DNA of 64,000 nt from Desulfobulbaceae bacterium DB1 (GCA_001914235.1 MQUF01000002.1:186001-250000); one strand, 5' to 3'. Positions 1-8,353 are shown, counted from the stretch's first letter. The notes: generated from the sequence alone by a model not told the origin. Made by a program: numbers and translations.

Positions 1-58
1 GAAAAAAAAGCGGCAGAAGGCGAAAAAAAACGGTTTCCCATTTCATCATTTTTTGCAT
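1..58 (-). CDS. 5' end of next gene in nickel-uptake operon (partial)
   Basis: An ATG on the minus strand at 58 follows the preceding gene's stop by 9 bases, with AAGAGAG just upstream as ribosome binding site. About 19 codons are visible before the window edge, reading MQKMMKWETVFFRLLPLFF, a basic start followed by a hydrophobic run, as in a leader peptide. Inference: in DUF4198-containing nickel systems the next gene is usually the substrate-binding membrane component (NikM/CbiM), which often carries a cleaved leader, so this may be nikM. Too little sequence is present to confirm it. Confidence 0.4.
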   Translation of the reverse strand, partial: MQKMMKWETVFFRLLPLFF

Positions 59-67
59 GGCGCTCTC

Positions 68-394
68 TTACATATCCTCTTTTTTCAGCAGATACGTGTT
101 CCTGTGTCCCATGGAGGCATTAATAACAATGGTCAGGTTTTCCCTGGCGGGAAGGGCAAAGGAAAATTTTCCTTCGGTATCTGTTTTGCCCTCCAGGAGC
201 TTCGTATCGGCAGGACCAAGAACCTCGATGGTGCCCCCCGCCACCGGGCGGCCGTCCGGAAAATAGCTTTCCGTATACACCGTATCCCCCTCGACGTAGG
301 CAAAAACATTAACCTTGTGGGCCAGAGCCGGGTCCGCCGACAGGCAGGAAATAAAAAGGAAAGGCAGGAAAATTTTAAAAATCATGTTTTGCAT
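68..394 (-). CDS. Small exported protein of nickel ECF-type uptake system (NikL-like)
   Basis: The product is about 108 residues from the ATG at 394. A hydrophobic signal peptide runs to roughly residue 24 (ends in PALA), followed by a small beta-sandwich-like domain resembling carboxypeptidase regulatory repeats, with phrases such as SYFPDGRPVAGG and TDTEGKFSFALP. Proteins of this sort accompany DUF4198 proteins in bacterial nickel/cobalt ECF transporters and have been called NikL. It lies 23 bases downstream of the DUF4198 gene and 9 bases before the next start, so the three are co-transcribed. A longer start at 412 (TTG) is possible. The name rests on context and domain style; substrate specificity is inferred from the nearby nikR. 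Confidence 0.6.
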   Translation of the reverse strand: MQNMIFKIFLPFLFISCLSADPALAHKVNVFAYVEGDTVYTESYFPDGRPVAGGTIEVLGPADTKLLEGKTDTEGKFSFALPARENLTIVINASMGHRNTYLLKKEDM

Positions 395-417
395 GGCATT
401 GCTCAAGACCAACGGGA

Positions 418-1221
418 TTATTTCATATCAATGGTATGCACCCAGTAGACGGCGCCTATTTCAACCCCTTTTTCCATCCCATCCTTTTTCAGCTTCCACT
501 CCGCTTGGTTCAGGGCGGAAAATCCCCACCATCCGGCCCTCGGCATGGCATAGGAAAAGACACCGTCGGCATCGGCTTTGACCACCTGGGTGACATACGG
601 ATCACTGGGCGGCAAAACAACCGTCTTATTGCCCGGCGACTCGTTGAGATATTCAATTTCCACCTCGGCATGGGGCACCGGCTTTCCTTGCAAAAGCACC
701 CGGCCGGTGAAGATATTGTTCGTCCACAGCCCGTAGGGCCGGGTCAGGGGAACAATTTCCGTCTCCAGCCCCACCGCTTCATCCCAGCCCTCTTCCAGGC
801 CCAGGGCATTGACACAGACCTTGGCATAATGAACGATAAAGAGATCCTCGGCCGGTTCCCAGTAGGGAACGGGTTCCACAAAGAATGTATAATCCCCGGG
901 GCGCTTGATCGGATAAGCTGTTTGCCAGAAGGTGAATTCTCCCTGCTGATCCGCGCTTTTGCCCTTTGCCGCCCTCAGAGTCGGGAGAAGATCGATTTTT
1001 TCACCACGGTGGACCACGCCGAATTGCTTCGGTTTTTCCATTTCCATGTAATGCTGTTCCAGGGGATGAATGAATTTGACCTCAAGGGCCACTGTTTTGT
1101 CGTCCTGCCGGCTGACGATGTCATCGGCGGGGATGATGGCCCCGAAATGGGCATCGGCTGATGCCGGGCGCAACGCGAAAAAAAGAGCGGCCACGGCAAT
1201 GGTTGAAAAAATTTTCCGCAT
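418..1221 (-). CDS. DUF4198 family periplasmic nickel-uptake protein (NikK-like)
   Basis: About 267 residues from the ATG at 1221, which has GAGGAGA nine bases upstream; a longer in-frame start at 1248 lacks this support. An N-terminal signal peptide (ending near ADA) is followed by [10 protein letters not shown], a histidine right after the predicted cleavage site as in this family. The rest is a predicted beta-rich periplasmic domain with the typical tail phrase [12 protein letters not shown]4198 proteins accompany ECF-type nickel/cobalt transporters and probably handle metal in the periplasm. Downstream are a NikL-like gene and the start of another membrane gene; upstream is an outer-membrane porin and the divergent nikR. 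Nickel is therefore the likely substrate. Confidence 0.7.
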   Translation of the reverse strand: MRKIFSTIAVAALFFALRPASADAHFGAIIPADDIVSRQDDKTVALEVKFIHPLEQHYMEMEKPKQFGVVHRGEKIDLLPTLRAAKGKSADQQGEFTFWQTAYPIKRPGDYTFFVEPVPYWEPAEDLFIVHYAKVCVNALGLEEGWDEAVGLETEIVPLTRPYGLWTNNIFTGRVLLQGKPVPHAEVEIEYLNESPGNKTVVLPPSDPYVTQVVKADADGVFSYAMPRAGWWGFSALNQAEWKLKKDGMEKGVEIGAVYWVHTIDMK

Positions 1222-1250
1222 GAAAATCGTCTCCTCTTGTTTTTTCATTT

Positions 1251-1373
1251 GTAACTATCCAGGTAGATAGGCTGAAGGCTGTAGACTGAAGGAAAAGCGC
1301 CTAAAATATGTAATACGACAGTACCGGCAGCCCTATAGCCTTCAGTCTACAGTCTAAACAGCTGGATAGTTAC
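1251..1373. repeat. Inverted-repeat element between porin and nikK-like gene
   Basis: The 123-bp stretch has matching ends: GTAACTATCCAG at 1251-1262 and its exact complement CTGGATAGTTAC at 1362-1373. A second pair, CTGTAGACTGAAGG at 1279-1292 and its complement at 1339-1352, lies inside. The whole can fold into a long interrupted hairpin with a loop of about 46 bases. Motifs of the 'ctgtagactgaagg' kind look like a dispersed extragenic repeat or MITE rather than a terminator, since no T-run follows either arm. It sits within an apparent operon, so it may modulate transcript stability between the porin and the uptake genes. Confidence 0.6.
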
Positions 1374-1381
1374 TTTCATTT

Positions 1382-2644
1382 TTAAAACTCCACTCCCAGC
1401 TGCAGGGTGGTTGCGTGGGCATCGTTGCCGGTGCCTCCGTCTTTTTCCTCATAATCCTCATCATGGAGATATTCCAAAGCGAGATTGGTGTTATCAAAAA
1501 CGGCAAATGTCACGGCGGCGATATAGCGGTCTTCCGGCAGGCCGAGATCAACCGCTTCATGCGAAGACTGATAGCCGAGGGCAAAGGTGGTTGCCCGGCT
1601 GAACAGCTCGGTGGAATACGCGGCTTCAATGTTCCAGGCCGCGGGCCGGGCCCCCTTCCCGTGAAAGCCGATTTCATCCGCCGCAAAGTCATCAAGGGCC
1701 GCGACATATTCACCGATCAGGGTGAAAGGTTCGGCGGTAAAAACGGCGTAAAGGGACAATCCGTTCACATAATCGTCCACCGCGTCAAGATCCATTTCCT
1801 CTGCAAGATAGTCGCCGATGCCGTCCGTATCGGCCATGTTGTTGAACCAGCCCATGCCGACATCAAGAGCCATGGCGTCCTTTTCCAATCCATACCCGAG
1901 ATTCGCCCCATAGCCGTCAATTTTATCGTCGTCGTCCCGCGCGGTGATGTCGCCGTTGAAACCATAAAGGGAGCCATACAACCCTCCCGTCTCAAACCCG
2001 ATCTGCAGCGCACTGTCTCCGGTTTCGCCGATTTCCAGGGTGAGCGGATCGGAAATCATGTTGGTTTGGAAAAAACCAAAGGGCACATACATCTTGCCCG
2101 CGCTCAGATACGCAGGGAATTCATCAAGATTTCCAATGGTTACGATCCCTTCGTCAACCGTGACGTGATTATCCTCTTCGCCTTCTTCATACAGTTCGCC
2201 TTCTTCATACAGCAGGAGAAGATGGGCGCTTGCCCATTCCGATATCGTGGCATCGAGGCCGATTTCCACGGTGGACAGGGTTATATCACTCCAGTCGTCC
2301 TCGTTGAAATCCTCACCCGCTCCGGCCGCGACTTCAACAAGTCCGCTCAATTCCACCCGGTCGGCGAGAACCGCGATTGAACGGCCGGAGTCATTTTTCA
2401 GTTTCTCAACCCTGTCGCTCACGCCATTGTCGGCCTGGTGAGATTCTCCTCCTTCTTCCTTTTGCGTCGCCATCTTCCGTTCCAGGGCATCACTGAAATC
2501 TCGTGCATCACGTGCGGTCAGCACCCCTTTGGCCTGCAGCAGCTCAAGCAGCATCTCCGTTTCCGGCGACAGTGCCTGGACCTGGTGCGCACCGCAGAAT
2601 ATGCTCCCTCCAACCATGACCGCCGCAACTATTTTCTTTTTCAT
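1382..2644 (-). CDS. LbtU-type outer-membrane porin
   Basis: A 420-residue protein with a signal peptide (MKKKIVAAVMVGG start, cleavage after VQA), a short N-terminal helical segment rich in Glu/Gln/Ala (roughly residues 28-75, trimeric-porin-like), then a long alternating beta-strand domain ending in an aromatic residue (TLQLGVEF), the usual C-terminal outer-membrane signal. Acidic tracts (EEGELYEEGEEDN) occur in loop positions. This pattern matches the LbtU siderophore-porin family. It is read toward the nickel-uptake genes and away from nikR, and GGGGGAGAG precedes the start. Inference: here it may pass nickel chelates rather than an iron siderophore. The substrate is not shown by the sequence. 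Confidence 0.65.
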   Translation of the reverse strand: MKKKIVAAVMVGGSIFCGAHQVQALSPETEMLLELLQAKGVLTARDARDFSDALERKMATQKEEGGESHQADNGVSDRVEKLKNDSGRSIAVLADRVELSGLVEVAAGAGEDFNEDDWSDITLSTVEIGLDATISEWASAHLLLLYEEGELYEEGEEDNHVTVDEGIVTIGNLDEFPAYLSAGKMYVPFGFFQTNMISDPLTLEIGETGDSALQIGFETGGLYGSLYGFNGDITARDDDDKIDGYGANLGYGLEKDAMALDVGMGWFNNMADTDGIGDYLAEEMDLDAVDDYVNGLSLYAVFTAEPFTLIGEYVAALDDFAADEIGFHGKGARPAAWNIEAAYSTELFSRATTFALGYQSSHEAVDLGLPEDRYIAAVTFAVFDNTNLALEYLHDEDYEEKDGGTGNDAHATTLQLGVEF

Positions 2645-2661
2645 CTCTCCCCCCTTTCACA

Positions 2662-2688
2662 TTAACACGAAAATCAAAATTGTAGCAC
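2662..2688. promoter_or_regulatory. Candidate NikR operator near porin start
   Basis: TTAACAC at 2662-2668 and GTAGCAC at 2682-2688 are separated by 13 bases, about 18 bases upstream of the porin start. Deltaproteobacterial NikR sites are recalled as GTGTTAC-N13/14-GTAACAC; the right half fits in six of seven positions, the left half poorly. Position and spacing support a metal-responsive site, but it is a weak match. Confidence 0.3.
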
Positions 2689-2724
2689 GAAAATACCCCA
2701 TCAACAAACGAAGTCAAGTGAAAA

Positions 2725-2751
2725 GTGACACGTAATGAAGCATTGTAGCAC
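2725..2751. promoter_or_regulatory. Candidate NikR operator in divergent nikR/porin region
   Basis: GTGACAC at 2725-2731 and GTAGCAC at 2745-2751 have a 13-base spacer, matching the GTGTTAC-N13-GTAACAC pattern recalled for NikR of related bacteria at five of seven and six of seven positions. It lies midway between the divergent porin and nikR genes, where one dimer-of-dimers could control both directions. Confidence 0.4.
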
Positions 2752-2893
2752 CAATCAGCCGCAATGTGGAAAATCAGTTACATACCCTGTTGAATTTGCC
2801 TTGCCGGACCCGGCAAATATTGCTAAATCAAAATACTGTTGATTCGGGAAAAGCCGGAGGCAACCACGAAGACAAGGAAACTAAGGAGAACCT

Positions 2894-3313
2894 ATGAGCG
2901 CCACAACCCGCTTCGGCGTGTCCATTCATGATGATCTTTTACAGCGTTTTGATGAACTGATTGCGGCCAAGGGCTACCAGAACCGGTCGGAAGCGATCCG
3001 CGACCTCATCCGTAACGCCCTGATCGAGGAAGAATTGTCCGATGAGGAGACGGAAACCGTCGGCAGCATTTCCCTGGTTTACAACCACCACACCCGGGAT
3101 CTCGGCGAAAAACTGACCCAGCACCAGCACTCGCATCATAAAGCGATAATTTCCGCCCTGCATGTCCATCTGGACGCCCACAACTGCCTGGAAATCATTG
3201 TCGTCAAGGGCCGGGCCAAGGATATCAAGAAAATGGCGGACGAATTGATCGGCACCAAGGGGGTCAAGCACGGCAAACTGATGATGACCACCTCCGACAA
3301 AATTCCGGCCTAG
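2894..3313 (+). CDS. nikR: Nickel-responsive transcriptional regulator NikR
   Basis: This 139-residue protein has the NikR layout: an N-terminal ribbon-helix-helix DNA-binding domain (about residues 5-45, including [13 protein letters not shown]) and a C-terminal ACT-like metal-binding domain. The four high-affinity nickel ligands are all present with the spacing known from E. coli NikR: His79, His90, His92 and Cys98 (E. coli 76, 87, 89, 95). AAGGAG sits six bases before the ATG. With nickel bound, NikR represses uptake genes, and the divergent porin plus DUF4198 transport genes are obvious targets. Downstream by 32 bases is a cysteine desulfurase, possibly co-transcribed. Confidence 0.95.
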   Translation: MSATTRFGVSIHDDLLQRFDELIAAKGYQNRSEAIRDLIRNALIEEELSDEETETVGSISLVYNHHTRDLGEKLTQHQHSHHKAIISALHVHLDAHNCLEIIVVKGRAKDIKKMADELIGTKGVKHGKLMMTTSDKIPA

Positions 3314-3345
3314 CCGAGCCCGCATGCTTACCAAGGAGGGCGATT

Positions 3346-4485
3346 ATGGCACATCCCATCTATCTTGACTACAACGGCACCACGCCCCATGACCCGGAGG
3401 TAATTGCCGCCATGCGCCCCTTCCTGGAGCACGACTTCGGCAACCCTTCAAGTTCCCACTGGTACGGCATCGCCCCGCAACGGGCGGTGCAAAAGGCGCG
3501 GGCCCAGGTGGCGGAACTGCTGGGCTGTGTTCCCGAGGAAATCATCTTCACCAGCGGCGGCACCGAGTCCAACAACCATGCAATCAAGGGAATTGTCGCC
3601 GCCGCGCCAAAGGGAGCCCACATCATCACCTCGGCAATTGAGCATCCGGCGGTGCTTGAGGTCTGCCGCCGGCTCGAAACATCGGGCGCAGCCACCACCT
3701 CTGTTCCGGTTGACCGATACGGACTGGTTGACCCGGAGGACGTGGCCCGCGCCATCCGGCCGGAAACGGTGCTCATCACCATCATGCACAGCAACAACGA
3801 GGTGGGCACCATTGAACCGATCGCGGAAATAGCGGAAATCGCCCGCCGCCATTCCCTTCTCATCCACACCGACGCGGCCCAGTCGGCCGGCAAGACGCGA
3901 CTTGACGTCAACGAACTCGGCGTTGATCTGCTTTCCCTTGCCGGGCACAAACTTTACGCACCCAAGGGCGTGGGAGCGTTGTATGTGCGCCGGGGCGTGG
4001 AACTTGCCCCGTTCTGCCATGGCGCCGGTCAGGAAAACGGCCGTCGGGCCGGCACGGAAAACGTGCTGGAAATTGTCGGCCTCGGCACGGCCTGCGATAT
4101 CGCCCGCCGGGACCTCACCGCCAACATTGATCACATGCTTTCCCTGCGGAACCGACTCCATCAGTGCCTGGCCGCCCGGCTGGGCAACACCTTTCGTCTC
4201 AACGGCCATCCGGAAAAAAGGCTCGCCAACACGCTCAACCTCTCCTTCAAGGATGTGGAAGCCACCCGCATGCTGGAGGAAATCGGCCTGGAAGTGGCGG
4301 CTTCGGCCGGCGCCGCCTGCCATTCCGGCACGGTGCGGATATCCCATGTGCTGCGGGCCATGCAGGTGCCGGACGAATGGGCCAAGGGCACCCTGCGTTT
4401 CACCGTCGGCCGCATGACAACGGAAACGGAAATCGACAGGGCAGTCGACGTGATCGGCAACGCCGTTCTCCGGCTTCGCGCCTGA
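3346..4485 (+). CDS. Cysteine desulfurase (NifS/IscS family, class V aminotransferase fold)
   Basis: A 379-residue PLP enzyme that removes sulfur from cysteine for Fe-S cluster or other thio-cofactor assembly. Visible hallmarks: the N-terminal YLDYNGTTP, the FTSGGTESNN cofactor loop, HTDAAQSAGK, the PLP lysine in LAGHKLYAPKG (around residue 202) and the catalytic cysteine in GAACHSG (around 325). The Cys loop reads ASAGAACHSGTVRISHVL, as in NifS-like enzymes rather than the SSGSACTS of canonical IscS. AAGGAGG precedes the start. No scaffold gene (IscU/NifU) is adjacent, so its sulfur acceptor is unknown; tRNA thiolation or hydrogenase maturation are options but only inferred. Confidence 0.9.
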   Translation: MAHPIYLDYNGTTPHDPEVIAAMRPFLEHDFGNPSSSHWYGIAPQRAVQKARAQVAELLGCVPEEIIFTSGGTESNNHAIKGIVAAAPKGAHIITSAIEHPAVLEVCRRLETSGAATTSVPVDRYGLVDPEDVARAIRPETVLITIMHSNNEVGTIEPIAEIAEIARRHSLLIHTDAAQSAGKTRLDVNELGVDLLSLAGHKLYAPKGVGALYVRRGVELAPFCHGAGQENGRRAGTENVLEIVGLGTACDIARRDLTANIDHMLSLRNRLHQCLAARLGNTFRLNGHPEKRLANTLNLSFKDVEATRMLEEIGLEVAASAGAACHSGTVRISHVLRAMQVPDEWAKGTLRFTVGRMTTETEIDRAVDVIGNAVLRLRA

Positions 4486-4502
4486 ATCCTTTGCCGCCGA
4501 AA

Positions 4503-5321
4503 ATGGCACCAATCATCCGTCATCTAACCATCGCGCCCGGTGACCGGCAATCCGCCTGCGACCTGCTCTCGGCAGAAACCGGTCTTTCCCGGAGCAAAAT
4601 CAAGGAGGCCATGGCAAAAGGCGCGGTGTGGCTCGAAAAAAAGAAAGGAAAACGCCGACGCCTGCGCCGGGCCACGGCAATTCCGCAGACAGGAAATATC
4701 CTGACCCTCTACTACGACGAAACGCTCCTTGCCCTTGTCCCGCCAGGGGCCCGCTGTCTGCATGACCAAGGCCATTACAGCGTCTGGCACAAACCGGCGG
4801 GCCTCATGTCGCAGGGTACGGAGTACGGCGACCACTGTTCCCTGCTGCGTCAGGCGGAACTCTTTTTCCACCCGCAGCGCCTGGTTTTTCTCGTCCACCG
4901 GCTCGACCGCGAAGCGGAAGGCCTTATGCTCATAGCGCACAGCAAGGAGGCGGCGGGGAAACTCTCCACCCTTTTTCAACAAAACCTGATCAGGAAAAGC
5001 TACCTTGTCGAAGTGCGCGGCAATCTGTTTGCGCGAGAGGAAACAAAAATCGATATCCCACTGGACAACAAACCGGCGCAGACCGAGTATCAGGTGCTGT
5101 CCCATGACCCCCGATCCAATACATCCAAAGCCGTTGTCCGGATAAAAACCGGCAGGCTCCATCAAATCCGCCGCCATTTCGACCTCATCGGATTTCCGGT
5201 AATGGGTGATCCGCGTTACGGATCCGGCAACAAAACCAGCCGGGGCCTGCAACTGATTGCCGCCGAACTTCTCTACATCTGCCCTTTTACCGAACGCGAG
5301 ACGGTTTTCTCCCTCCTGTAA
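4503..5321 (+). CDS. RluA-family RNA pseudouridine synthase
   Basis: The ATG at 4503 gives 272 residues; a much longer reading upstream overlaps the desulfurase in another frame and is not real. The catalytic motif HRLDREAEGL is present, with the essential Asp in HRLD, followed by KSYLVEVRG, TGRLHQIRRHF and GDPRYG, all typical of RluA/RluC/RluD enzymes. An S4-like basic N-terminal segment (LSRSKIKEAMAKGAVWLEKK) precedes the catalytic domain. It converts uridine to pseudouridine in rRNA or tRNA. The gene starts 18 bases after the desulfurase and is probably co-transcribed. The Thr usual after the HRLDxx motif is Ala here. The target site cannot be assigned. Confidence 0.85.
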   Translation: MAPIIRHLTIAPGDRQSACDLLSAETGLSRSKIKEAMAKGAVWLEKKKGKRRRLRRATAIPQTGNILTLYYDETLLALVPPGARCLHDQGHYSVWHKPAGLMSQGTEYGDHCSLLRQAELFFHPQRLVFLVHRLDREAEGLMLIAHSKEAAGKLSTLFQQNLIRKSYLVEVRGNLFAREETKIDIPLDNKPAQTEYQVLSHDPRSNTSKAVVRIKTGRLHQIRRHFDLIGFPVMGDPRYGSGNKTSRGLQLIAAELLYICPFTERETVFSLL

Positions 5322-5937
5322 ACCGATAACATCATCATGCATGTACCTTCACGAAAATCGGATTCAACTTTCTGCTGCCGCGGCATTGCAAAACCTTCAT
5401 TTCAGCAAAAATATCAATCAATGTTACAATGACGATTATCCGAATAACGCAACCTGCATGGCGCCATTCTTTATTTCCACGGGTTATTGTTGTTTCCTGT
5501 AACTTCATCCGGATACAATTATTGATTCCCTCCCATTTTTTTTGATTTAAATCGGGGTTGCTATATTCCCGCGAAAACAACTTGAAAAACCTGAAGTCAA
5601 TATCCTGCTATTCGCCTGTCTTCTTCATCTGCTTCTTCATGTGTCATGAAATGTTACAAAAAGATGTATCAAGAACACACCCACTTTCCTTCATCATCAT
5701 CCAGCTTCTTTCTCAAAAAGAACAACCCACCAAACAACATAATGATATAACAAACAATTTATCGATTTCTTCCGACATCAATCCTATCTGGCAGATTAAT
5801 TGCTATTGTGAATTCTGATGCAGGAATTTTTTTTGCCGCCATGGAAATCATGTCGAATTTTTAACCATGCAATCTCATGATTAAAATCCAGGTAAGGCAA
5901 AATAAGATCGAACCTCAGCGAGCAAAGGAGCAAAAAA
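5322..5937. other. AT-rich non-coding stretch, no gene seen
   Basis: This segment is clearly richer in A and T than its neighbours. The open frames in it are short, lack ribosome binding sites and carry no recognisable protein signature. It ends with AAAGGAG (5924-5930), the binding site of the disrupted gene starting at 5938. It probably contains that gene's promoter and marks the edge of acquired DNA. Confidence 0.5.
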
Positions 5938-5984
5938 ATGCCATTATCTCTCAAAGATGCAACACGCCTAGTACATTGTATATG

Positions 5985-6605
5985 TTAAAGTTTCGGATAA
6001 AGCCGTTTTAGTTTTATTCGCGCATCATCTGTTCTAAACTGCCAATCAACCTTAGTCTGGCGGTTATTTCGATCAATGTTCCATGCCGCCACTTCAGCTC
6101 GCATCTTCTCGATACAATCAATCCGGCCTGCAAGGCATTGCCGCTTCAATACACTGAGTTCAATCTCTGCTATGTTCAGCCAACTCCCGTGTTTCGGGGT
6201 GTAGTGTATTTCAAGACGTTCCGCCAAGCCCCTGGCTTCTTCAGGTGGGAAAGCCGCATAGAGCGAGGCCGTGTCGTGTGTATTGAGGTTGTCCATGACC
6301 AAAACTACTTTCTTGGCATCGGCATAACGCTCTTCAAGCATCTCTTTGATGAAATGGGCCCAATCAATCCGTGTCCGCTGTTCAGTAATTTTTACCTTGC
6401 GCTTTCCCCCAAGCGGTTCTACCTCAAGTAATATGCTTGCGACCCCATTGCGAACATATTCATCATCCATCAGAACAGGATGGCCAGGGGCTGCCGGAAT
6501 AGGCTCATGCACCTCCCCGATTAACTGTACACTCGATTCATCCATGCACACAACCGGGAATTCTTGACTATACGGACGCGCATAAACTTCGAGTATATCT
6601 TCCAT
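5985..6605 (-). CDS. IS630 transposase, catalytic (DDE) part, orfB
   Basis: This frame holds the DDE nuclease core: Asp in VVCMDESSVQL, Asp in VVLVMDNLNTH and Glu in HGSWLNIAEIELSVLK, the order and spacing of IS630 transposases. It reads open upstream of its first ATG to the A8 run at 6676-6683, where LKKNELKPH..KYWKIPP, the usual IS630 linker, appears only if the ribosome slips one base back from the first frame. It is thus the second half of a frameshifted transposase rather than an independent protein. The end is only 14 bases from the element's tip. Confidence 0.85.
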   Translation of the reverse strand: MEDILEVYARPYSQEFPVVCMDESSVQLIGEVHEPIPAAPGHPVLMDDEYVRNGVASILLEVEPLGGKRKVKITEQRTRIDWAHFIKEMLEERYADAKKVVLVMDNLNTHDTASLYAAFPPEEARGLAERLEIHYTPKHGSWLNIAEIELSVLKRQCLAGRIDCIEKMRAEVAAWNIDRNNRQTKVDWQFRTDDARIKLKRLYPKL

Positions 6606-6610
6606 TGCCG

Positions 6611-7117
6611 CTACAAAACTGGCGTTTTGATCCGGCGGTATCTTCCAGTATTTGCTTTGGTGAGGCTTAAGTTCATTTTTTTTAAAGTGTTACATACCGT
6701 CATCGGAGAAACACTCGTTACCATCTTCAGCTCGACCATTTTCTCAGCCAACAGACGTACTGTCCATCGATTTTTACCTTCTGGAGCATCCGAACATGCC
6801 AAAGCCAAAAGATGTGCTTCAAATTCTCCTCCGAATTGAATTTCTCGCGGAGGGGTCTCGCGCTCCTTACGTTCAAGGGCGGCAGAAAGACCTTCTTCAA
6901 CAAATCGTTTCTTTAAGTGTTCTAAACTCCGCGTCGTTGTCCCTAAAGCTTCTGCGACCTGAGTGACAACCCACTTCGGTCCATGTTCCCCCGCATCAAG
7001 CAGAAGTAATGCTCGAGCATACAGTACGGTGCGGGCTGCCCTTTTCCCTTTAGTTGAAATAGCCTCCAAATCTTCCCGTTCCTCTTTTGTTAATGTCACT
7101 CTGTATCTTGGTGCCAT
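6611..7117 (-). CDS. IS630 transposase, DNA-binding part, orfA
   Basis: The 168-residue N-terminal half of the transposase. A helix-turn-helix region (VVTQVAEALGTTTRSLEHLKKRFVEEG) and a second one (RWTVRLLAEKMVELKMVTSVSPMTV) make the paired DNA-recognition domain of IS630 proteins. The frame ends soon after an A8 run (TTTAAAAAAAATG on the coding strand). A -1 slip there gives the conserved linker and joins orfB. Whether the frameshift is programmed, as in several IS630 members, or a mutation cannot be told from one copy. Confidence 0.85.
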   Translation of the reverse strand: MAPRYRVTLTKEEREDLEAISTKGKRAARTVLYARALLLLDAGEHGPKWVVTQVAEALGTTTRSLEHLKKRFVEEGLSAALERKERETPPREIQFGGEFEAHLLALACSDAPEGKNRWTVRLLAEKMVELKMVTSVSPMTVCNTLKKMNLSLTKANTGRYRRIKTPVL

Positions 7118-8353
7118 GTCGTCCTCCTTGTATTTTGAAGACGACTATAACAAATATCACGCAAAAATACGAAAACTTAAATTTTACATTGTACTAGCAG
7201 GACTGGAACTTAATGCGCTTCATTACGCCGGTGTGATGCCCGCCGTGTTGGAAAAATCCAGTCTTAAGCCAGAAGGAACACCTGTTTTCGACATCAACGG
7301 CACACTCCTCTTCTACCGCGTTCCCATTATTCGTGGACGCAGGAACCTCGGCTACACCGATATTGGAGCGCATGAGATTCTTGGAGAGCCATTACTGTCA
7401 GTGTCTACCGGAACCAGCTGGAATGAGACCGCAATCATCAAGGAAGCTGCAACCGCGGCACGAAAAGCACAACGCGCTTTCAAATTCAACAGTATCCGCT
7501 TTGTTGCCTACAGTTTTCCAAAAATTGGGCTTCAATTCCTCCAGGACGGAAAAGAAGTTCTGTTGCTGGAATGGAAAAGTTGGGCGAAAGTGCCGACAAT
7601 GGCCACTCGGAATCGCAAACCCATGGAACCATCCAACTTCGAGCGGTGGAGCTTTATCGATGAAATGCCCGCGACCGTGAAACGGAAGAACACCCAAAAT
7701 TTCAATAAGCGTGTGGAGACATGGGAAACCCCCGCCTTTCGCAAGCTCGACACCTCAATCATAACGAAAACCGTCTTTGAGCTGCCGAAAATTGCTATAA
7801 AGCTTTCCGAGACAAAGCAGGTTCACTATTCTCCTCGAGCAGAGGATCACCAGCCATGTTACGAGCTTCGGGGACAACAAACAGGTGTCTGGTGCGTTGC
7901 CGCAAGCGCGGAAATGCTCCTCAACTTCTATCGTTACCAGTACGACCAGCCTCGTCTGGCCAAGGAACTTGGACTGGGAACCTGTAGCGTCCCGAACGGC
8001 CTGCCGTACTCTCAGGTAGGCAAGGTTGTAACAGTCCTCGAGAAACTGACTTCCAACAGCCTTGATGTCACCATGATCACCAATCCAGGCTGGTCGACAT
8101 TCCAGGACGAAATTCGGGCAAACCGCCCCTTGATCAGTTTCGTCCCCGGTCATTCGCGAACGGTTGCCGGGTTCACGCAAACCCTGCTCACCTTGCCCGG
8201 TCAGCTCCCATTCAAAGGCTTGCTCGTGTATGACCCTTGGCCGCCTACGGATTGCGATCATCCAGAGGCTGGTGGTGTCATTACCAAGTGGGAGAACTTC
8301 GCTACCCAGACATATCAGTACGCTTACTCGGCTGTTTTGAAACACGTCTAGCC

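Larger units (their letters stand above)
5971..7194 (-). mobile_element. IS630-family insertion sequence
   Basis: A 1224-bp element. Both ends begin GTACA..TGTA; the first 25 bases of each end agree at 19 positions as imperfect terminal inverted repeats. TA flanks both sides (5969-5970 and 7195-7196), the target duplication expected for IS630/Tc1-type elements. It encodes a two-frame transposase on the minus strand. The insertion splits a peptidase-like gene at codon 11 and the host frame is otherwise undamaged, which suggests the insertion is recent. Confidence 0.9.
5938..8351 (+). pseudogene. C39-like cysteine peptidase gene interrupted by IS630-type element
   Basis: Codons 1-11 (MPLSLKDATRL, ATG at 5938, AAAGGAG eight bases upstream) lie left of the insertion and the rest, AGLELNALHYAGV onward, resumes at 7197. 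Deleting 5971-7194 plus one TA copy joins them in frame to give about 395 residues. The N-terminal 180 residues are unfamiliar (FDINGTLLFYRVPI, VLLLEWKSW). The C-terminal half looks like a papain-fold C39-type peptidase: Gln and Cys in GQQTGVWCVAASAEMLLNFY, His in PGHSRTVAGF, Asp in LVYDPWPP. No signal peptide is seen. The next gene starts two bases after its stop, suggesting a two-gene unit. The role could be proteolytic or transglutaminase-like; it is not known. Confidence 0.75.

Noticed and set aside
436-1161. Long plus-strand open frame opposite the DUF4198 gene
   Set aside because: It is antisense to a gene with clear signal peptide, binding site and family signature, and its own translation shows no recognisable protein features.
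4164-4502. Upstream extension of the RluA-family gene
   Set aside because: It would overlap the cysteine desulfurase in another frame; the ATG at 4503 sits just after the desulfurase stop and starts the conserved part.
5558-5818. 86-residue frame in the AT-rich stretch
   Set aside because: Composition follows the AT-rich background, with no binding site and no motif.
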